DNA of 6,989 bases from Thermoproteota archaeon. GTDB lineage: Archaea > Korarchaeota > Korarchaeia > Korarchaeales > Korarchaeaceae. Both the position numbers and the translations under genes were made by a program. Under the pieces are notes generated by a model that ran no database searches, had not been told where the DNA came from, and was given only the letters and a program-made list of their open reading frames with translations. The stretch covers positions 1 to 6,989 of the forward strand of contig JAGGTZ010000126.1 in the NCBI GenBank assembly GCA_021158805.1, given 5' to 3'. Shown piece after piece: positions 5,685 through 6,989 of this stretch. How positions within the stretch are numbered: position 1 is the stretch's first letter; each line of letters starts with the position of its first letter.

Positions 5685-6071
5685 TCATCCAACCTCCCTT
5701 ATCACACTATCTAAGGTCTCTAAAAGATTAATGAGTGCATCCTTCTTAAGTCTATAAACCCTATATTTACCCCTAACAGTCTCTTTTACTAGCCCAGCAG
5801 CTTTAAGATCCGATAAATGATGGGATATGAGAGATTGATCCTTCCCCAATATATATGAGATCAGACAAACCGGCATATCGGAGGCAGCTAACAATAGTAC
5901 TATATCCAATCTAGTAGGACTTGAAAGGGCCTTTAGGGATAGGGATACCTTATCTTTGTCCTTAATACTTTCTAAATTATCTAGCGCGGCACTTATCCTA
6001 GGAATGTACTCCTCTATATCCTCTAAACACCTTTTTGGGATTCTTTTTAATACTTCTTCGGAACCTCTCAT
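5685..6071 (-). CDS. ArsR-like winged helix-turn-helix transcriptional regulator
   Basis: This 128-residue DNA-binding protein has an ArsR/SmtB-type core at about 43-108: LKALSSPTRLDIVLLL (helices 1-2), the MPVCLISYIL helix, the recognition helix QSLISHHLSDLKAAGLV (79-95) and the beta wing VKETVRGKYRVYRL (95-108). Helical extensions at both ends (about 1-40 and 109-128) are typical of dimerisation arms. Only two cysteines occur, C15 and C69. C69 falls where metal-sensing ArsR proteins carry the ELCxC pair, but the second Cys is missing, so classic arsenic-type sensing is not supported and the ligand is unknown. ATG 6071 is preceded by GGTG seven bases upstream. It is the first gene of an operon with the adenosine-specific kinase, one base away. 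A perfect palindrome lies between its TATA box and predicted transcription start, suggesting autorepression. The divergent flavoprotein gene may be a second target. Confidence 0.87.
   Translation of the reverse strand: MRGSEEVLKRIPKRCLEDIEEYIPRISAALDNLESIKDKDKVSLSLKALSSPTRLDIVLLLAASDMPVCLISYILGKDQSLISHHLSDLKAAGLVKETVRGKYRVYRLKKDALINLLETLDSVIREVG
5693..5698 (-). promoter_or_regulatory. Ribosome binding site deciding the adenosine kinase start
   Basis: GGGAGG on the minus strand lies in the last codons of the regulator gene, nine bases before ATG 5683. It directly abuts TTG 5692, too close to serve that codon, so it argues for the ATG. Confidence 0.6.
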
Positions 6072-6085
6072 AAATTAACACCGTT

Positions 6086-6097
6086 GAACACGTGTTC
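6086..6097. promoter_or_regulatory. 12-base perfect palindrome, candidate operator of the ArsR-like regulator
   Basis: GAACACGTGTTC is a perfect inverted repeat in the 85-base spacer between the divergent regulator and flavoprotein genes. It lies between the regulator's TATA-like box (6105-6111) and its predicted transcription start near 6083, where bound dimer would block the polymerase. For the flavoprotein gene it sits about 27 bases upstream of the TATA box, where a bound protein could activate or be neutral. Assignment to this regulator is inferred from position and from the fact that ArsR-type dimers bind inverted repeats. Confidence 0.6.
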
Positions 6098-6103
6098 TCT
6101 TAT

Positions 6104-6112
6104 GTTATATTG
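6104..6112 (-). promoter_or_regulatory. TATA-like box of the regulator-kinase operon
   Basis: The minus strand reads CAATATAAC, centred at about 6108. This places the transcription start near 6082-6084, giving a leader of about 12 bases that carries GGTG before ATG 6071. The match to the archaeal box is moderate. Confidence 0.5.
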
Positions 6113-6123
6113 TTTTCTTCTAG

Positions 6124-6131
6124 TTTAAATA
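6124..6131 (+). promoter_or_regulatory. TATA box of the flavoprotein gene (near-leaderless mRNA predicted)
   Basis: TTTAAATA is centred at about 6127, predicting transcription from about 6152-6155, only a few bases before ATG 6157. No ribosome site precedes the ATG, so translation from a leaderless or near-leaderless message is expected. Confidence 0.65.
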
Positions 6132-6156
6132 AGTGACCAGGTAAATCCGAGCGAAA

Positions 6157-6989
6157 ATGTGGGACGTAGCGATTGTAGGGGCAGGCCCATCTGGATCCGT
6201 AGCCGCTTATTTACTAGCTAAAAAGGGATACAAGACACTAATCTTAGATAAAAATTCTTTTCCTAGATATAAACCATGTGGCGGTGGAATAACACTGAAA
6301 GCAGGAAAACTGCTTAATGAGATAGGACTTCCTATTGAGCCTGTAGACGCTTTTCATAAGGAGGTGCTGGTGAAGGGCTTCGGTCTAGAGATAGAAGTCA
6401 GAGCTGGCTCGGGGGAATATGCTATAGCTGTTGTTAGGAGAAACCTCTTTGACAAGAGGCTGCTGGATGAAGCGATTAGCGAAGGAGCCGTATTTAAGAG
6501 AGCCAAAGTGTTGGGAGTTAAGAGGGAGGGAGATATAATCAGGCTTGTAGGCATCAACGAAGCATCTAGGGTGGTGGTGGGAGCAGACGGGGCTAATTCC
6601 GTTGTGGCCGTAACATCAGGCCTTAGGAGTCGCTGGTCAAGAGAGGATATAATCTTCGCAATCGAGGGAGTATCTCACCCACATGAAAAACTTACCTTCA
6701 TGGTCGATGCTGCACCCTATGGCTATGGATGGATCTTCCCAAGGGGAAAGGATTCGAACGCTGGAGTTGGAGGCATGCTGGAAAAATCTAAGGAGATAAA
6801 AAGGTCATTTGACCGGTTAGCAGCTAGGTATAAGGTGGTGAAGGCTCATTCGTGGATTATCTCCATAGGAGGTCATGATAAATCTATCGCAGGCAGGTCA
6901 GTATTCTTGGTTGGAGATGCTGCCGGCTTAGCAGATCCATTAACAGGAGAGGGCCTATACTATGCTATAAGGAGTTCATTAGAAGTATC
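6157..6989 (+). CDS. Geranylgeranyl-reductase-family FAD-dependent oxidoreductase (3' end outside the window)
   Basis: 277 residues are visible of a protein normally about 380-450 long. The N-terminus is an FAD-binding Rossmann fold: VAIVGAGPSGSVAA (4-17), with the strand-end acid D31 in TLILDK. Next is the family motif FPRYKPCGGG (35-44) with Cys41, which is characteristic of geranylgeranyl reductases (COG0644). Then come VVGADGANSVV (140-150), GYGWIFPRG (189-197) and the second FAD motif VGDAAGLADPLTGEG (252-266). Archaeal members saturate double bonds of geranylgeranyl chains in membrane lipids, and relatives act on quinone or dolichol side chains, so the exact substrate is open. The protein is probably peripheral to the membrane. 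ATG 6157 starts directly at the Rossmann strand. The gene is divergent from the ArsR-like regulator across 85 bases with its own TATA box; the shared palindrome could link their control. Family call is strong; the C-terminal domain is not visible. Confidence 0.9.
   Translation, partial: MWDVAIVGAGPSGSVAAYLLAKKGYKTLILDKNSFPRYKPCGGGITLKAGKLLNEIGLPIEPVDAFHKEVLVKGFGLEIEVRAGSGEYAIAVVRRNLFDKRLLDEAISEGAVFKRAKVLGVKREGDIIRLVGINEASRVVVGADGANSVVAVTSGLRSRWSREDIIFAIEGVSHPHEKLTFMVDAAPYGYGWIFPRGKDSNAGVGGMLEKSKEIKRSFDRLAARYKVVKAHSWIISIGGHDKSIAGRSVFLVGDAAGLADPLTGEGLYYAIRSSLEV

Noticed and set aside
6354..6557. Minus-strand frame inside the flavoprotein gene
   Set aside because: It is antisense to a well-supported FAD-dependent oxidoreductase and gives low-complexity Ser/Leu-rich sequence.
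1..6989. CRISPR array, tRNA, rRNA, or intact insertion sequence
   Set aside because: I saw no spaced direct repeats, cloverleaf-like sequence, rRNA segments or paired terminal repeats on reading both strands.

Overview
The window looks archaeal and probably thermophilic, most likely from a crenarchaeote or another TACK-type lineage. The evidence is: TATA boxes about 26 bases before the expected transcription starts, with almost no leader; Shine-Dalgarno sites of the archaeal GGTGAT/GGAGG type; heavy use of AGA/AGG and ATA codons; an archaeal adenosine-specific kinase (PAE2307 family); a geranylgeranyl-reductase-family flavoprotein; and a secreted protein with ten N-glycosylation sequons. I cannot name a genus from the sequence.

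Layout, left to right. (1) The C-terminus of a Nudix hydrolase overlaps a UppP/BacA-type polyprenyl-diphosphate phosphatase on the + strand. (2) About 250 bases follow with no long gene. They hold a small minus-strand frame of unknown function and, overlapping it, a Rossmann-like peptide in another frame, possibly remains of a frameshifted gene. (3) A minus-strand operon encodes an ABC ATPase and an ABC-2 permease (NatAB-like exporter). (4) Divergent from it, behind a TATA box that predicts a leaderless mRNA, is a secreted, membrane-anchored, sequon-rich protein, overlapped by an RNase HII/HIII-type nuclease that lacks the usual C-terminal segment. (5) Converging on that nuclease, with both stop codons inside one CTAG, is a minus-strand operon of an ArsR-like regulator and an adenosine-specific kinase. 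(6) Divergent from the regulator, the window ends inside a geranylgeranyl-reductase-family flavoprotein.

How the genes may fit together. The phosphatase (lipid carrier recycling) and the flavoprotein (isoprenoid chain saturation) both act on polyprenyl lipids, and the secreted protein looks like a client of a lipid-linked N-glycosylation pathway. This is a theme, not a demonstrated pathway. The best regulatory signal is a perfect 12-base palindrome, GAACACGTGTTC, between the regulator's TATA box and its predicted transcription start. It is a strong candidate operator for autoregulation, and possibly for control of the divergent flavoprotein gene. I see no CRISPR array, RNA gene or intact mobile element. 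Most of the window is ordinary archaeal chromosome; the points worth following up are the palindrome, the shortened RNase H and the 978-1210 fragment.
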